Origin: Aeromonas salmonicida subsp. salmonicida
GTDB lineage: Bacteria > Pseudomonadota > Gammaproteobacteria > Enterobacterales > Aeromonadaceae
Reading direction: 5' to 3'
DNA length: 64,000 nt
Assembly: GCF_001643305.1 (NCBI RefSeq)
Contig: NZ_LSGW01000070.1
Coordinates: forward strand, 120,166-184,165
Shown here: one piece after another, positions 63,052-64,000 of the stretch
How the letters are laid out: every line of letters begins with the position of its first letter
Position numbering within the stretch: the stretch's first letter is position 1
The notes under the pieces: model-generated
What the model saw: only the letters and a program-made list of their open reading frames with translations
The model's database searches: none
Told to the model about the DNA's origin: nothing
Program-made: the position numbers and the translations under genes

Positions 63052-64000
63052 TCAGGATTTGACCTGGCCCAGTCGGGTGAAGAAGTGCTGGCTCTTGCGC
63101 TGGTGAAAATGGCTCTTCTTGATGGGATGGAAGATGAGGTTGCTAGCCGGGTGGCTTGCCTTGAGCTGATGGATCATCGCCATGGCGGGCAATGAACAGC
63201 TGATCAGGGTGGTGAGCGGCAGGCTGTGGGTCGCTGGCCCCAGCAGCTGATTGAGCCCTTGCTGCGCCAGCTCGAAACGGGTCAGGGCTGCTGGCTCGGC
63301 ATAGCCGCTGCCCAGCATGGTGAGCATGGCATCGAGGGCCTGATGGAACTCGGCCAGTTGCTGGCGAAAGCCGCTGCGGGCGCGCAGTGCAATCAATTCA
63401 TCGAAGGAGATTTCGCTCAGGTGAGTGGGCACTCGCAATGGTATCTCGAGGTGGAAGCAATCCTGGCCGCCCCGATTGTGGTAGCGGGATTCGAGCAGGT
63501 GCAGCAGCCTGTCCAGATAGTCGTGATCCGTGATGAGCGCCCCCTCATTGGCGAGTGCCCATTCACGGGCGAGGCGCATGGAGAGCAGATTGGCAAAGCG
63601 CCGCGCCATCTTGATCCCTCCCTCATCCTGGCTGGCAAAGCCGTGGGCGAGGCAAAAGCCGTGCAGCCGCTCAAGACCGGCCTGTGTCGGGCAAAAGCAG
63701 TCGTGATTGGCGCTTTGACGCCAGCGAGTGATGAGATCTCTGTTGCCAAATACCTTGTGGCGGGCAAAGTCGGGCGCAACAAGACCGCCGAGCTGACTCT
63801 CCAGCTGAGGGGTGATATCTGCAAAGAAAGCTGGCTCGGGCCGCTCTGCCAGCAGGTCGGTTCGCTGCTCCAGCGTACTTAGCAAAGTGGTGAGGCCGCT
63901 TTTCTCACTGATGGTGAAGACGAAGGCGAGCCGCTCCAGATAGAGCAGGGCAAACTTGAGCCAGAGCTCGTCACGTACCTCCATGCCGGGGTAGTAGATG
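63052..64000 (-). CDS. Partial gene of unknown function, 5' end beyond window
   Basis: At least 310 codons on the minus strand, with the frame still open at the window edge (it reads IYYPGMEVRDELWLKFALLY across it, which looks like coding, not a start). The visible part has a DELWLKFALLYLERLAFVF block reminiscent of DUF6236-type proteins, but the match is weak. There is no signal peptide or membrane segment in view. The C-terminus is basic and Lys/His-rich (FHPIKKSHFHQRKSQHF). It is convergent with pbpC with a 73-base gap and no clear terminator. Confidence 0.6.
   Translation of the reverse strand, partial: IYYPGMEVRDELWLKFALLYLERLAFVFTISEKSGLTTLLSTLEQRTDLLAERPEPAFFADITPQLESQLGGLVAPDFARHKVFGNRDLITRWRQSANHDCFCPTQAGLERLHGFCLAHGFASQDEGGIKMARRFANLLSMRLAREWALANEGALITDHDYLDRLLHLLESRYHNRGGQDCFHLEIPLRVPTHLSEISFDELIALRARSGFRQQLAEFHQALDAMLTMLGSGYAEPAALTRFELAQQGLNQLLGPATHSLPLTTLISCSLPAMAMIHQLKASHPASNLIFHPIKKSHFHQRKSQHFFTRLGQVKS

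Overview
The window looks like a chromosomal segment of a gammaproteobacterium of the Aeromonas type. This is inferred from GC-rich, strongly codon-biased genes and from enterobacterial-like gene neighbourhoods (dkgB/yafC, glpFK/glpT, aroF-tyrA, maoP/hdfR, yejK/yejL/lapC, bepA/perM/arsC-like), combined with Aeromonas/Vibrio-type traits: a GlyGly-CTERM exported protease, PagL, ecotin and a malEFGK order. I saw no rRNA, tRNA, CRISPR array, prophage or complete insertion sequence.

Layout. 1-5.1 kb: dkgB, small enzymes (ABM monooxygenase, VOC, DJ-1/PfpI), two tandem DUF6404-like membrane proteins and the LysR regulator yafC. 5.2-13.5 kb: a complete glycerol and glycerol-3-phosphate regulon (glpK, glpF, glpT, glpR, glpD, glpQ) with GlpR-like operators. 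13.5-16.1 kb: aroF-tyrA behind TyrR-box-like sites. 16.1-18.2 kb: hdfR-maoP and ecotin. 18.4-27.1 kb: a minus-strand cluster led by two Fur-box-like sites: a TonB-dependent receptor with heme-receptor-like FRAP/NPDL boxes, an exported oligopeptidase B homologue, an M36-like metalloprotease with a GlyGly-CTERM tail, and two Lcl/DUF1566 proteins. 27.3-30.7 kb: lapC-yejL and divergent yejK. 31-36.2 kb: malEFGK. 36.2-43.3 kb: ppk2, an alpha/beta hydrolase, perM with a TusA-like gene, bepA, a TlpA-like lipoprotein, an ArsC-like gene with DUF2069, and acpH. 43.4-48.2 kb: lysO and a basic amino acid ABC transporter. 48.5-55.6 kb: pagL, a CbiM-like membrane protein, pflA, a GAF/PAS/GGDEF/EAL protein and a frameshifted CoA-disulfide reductase-rhodanese gene. 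55.7-63 kb: the alpha-2-macroglobulin lipoprotein and pbpC. 63-64 kb: a partial gene of unknown function.

Two things stand out. First, the 18.4-27.1 kb cluster looks like an iron-repressed system that would digest host proteins outside and in the periplasm and take up heme or an iron complex; the linkage of a GlyGly-CTERM protease, an oligopeptidase B and a heme-type receptor is the best candidate for an undescribed system here. Second, spacers repeatedly carry decayed copies of the ends of adjacent genes: a second malG 3' end before malK, three extra copies of the 3' end of the amino-acid binding protein gene, 5' copies before the ABC permease and before the alpha/beta hydrolase, and a copy of the yafC start next to a duplicated DUF6404 gene. 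This points to recurrent small tandem duplications in this genome.

All calls come from reading the sequence and from remembered family features; no database search was run.
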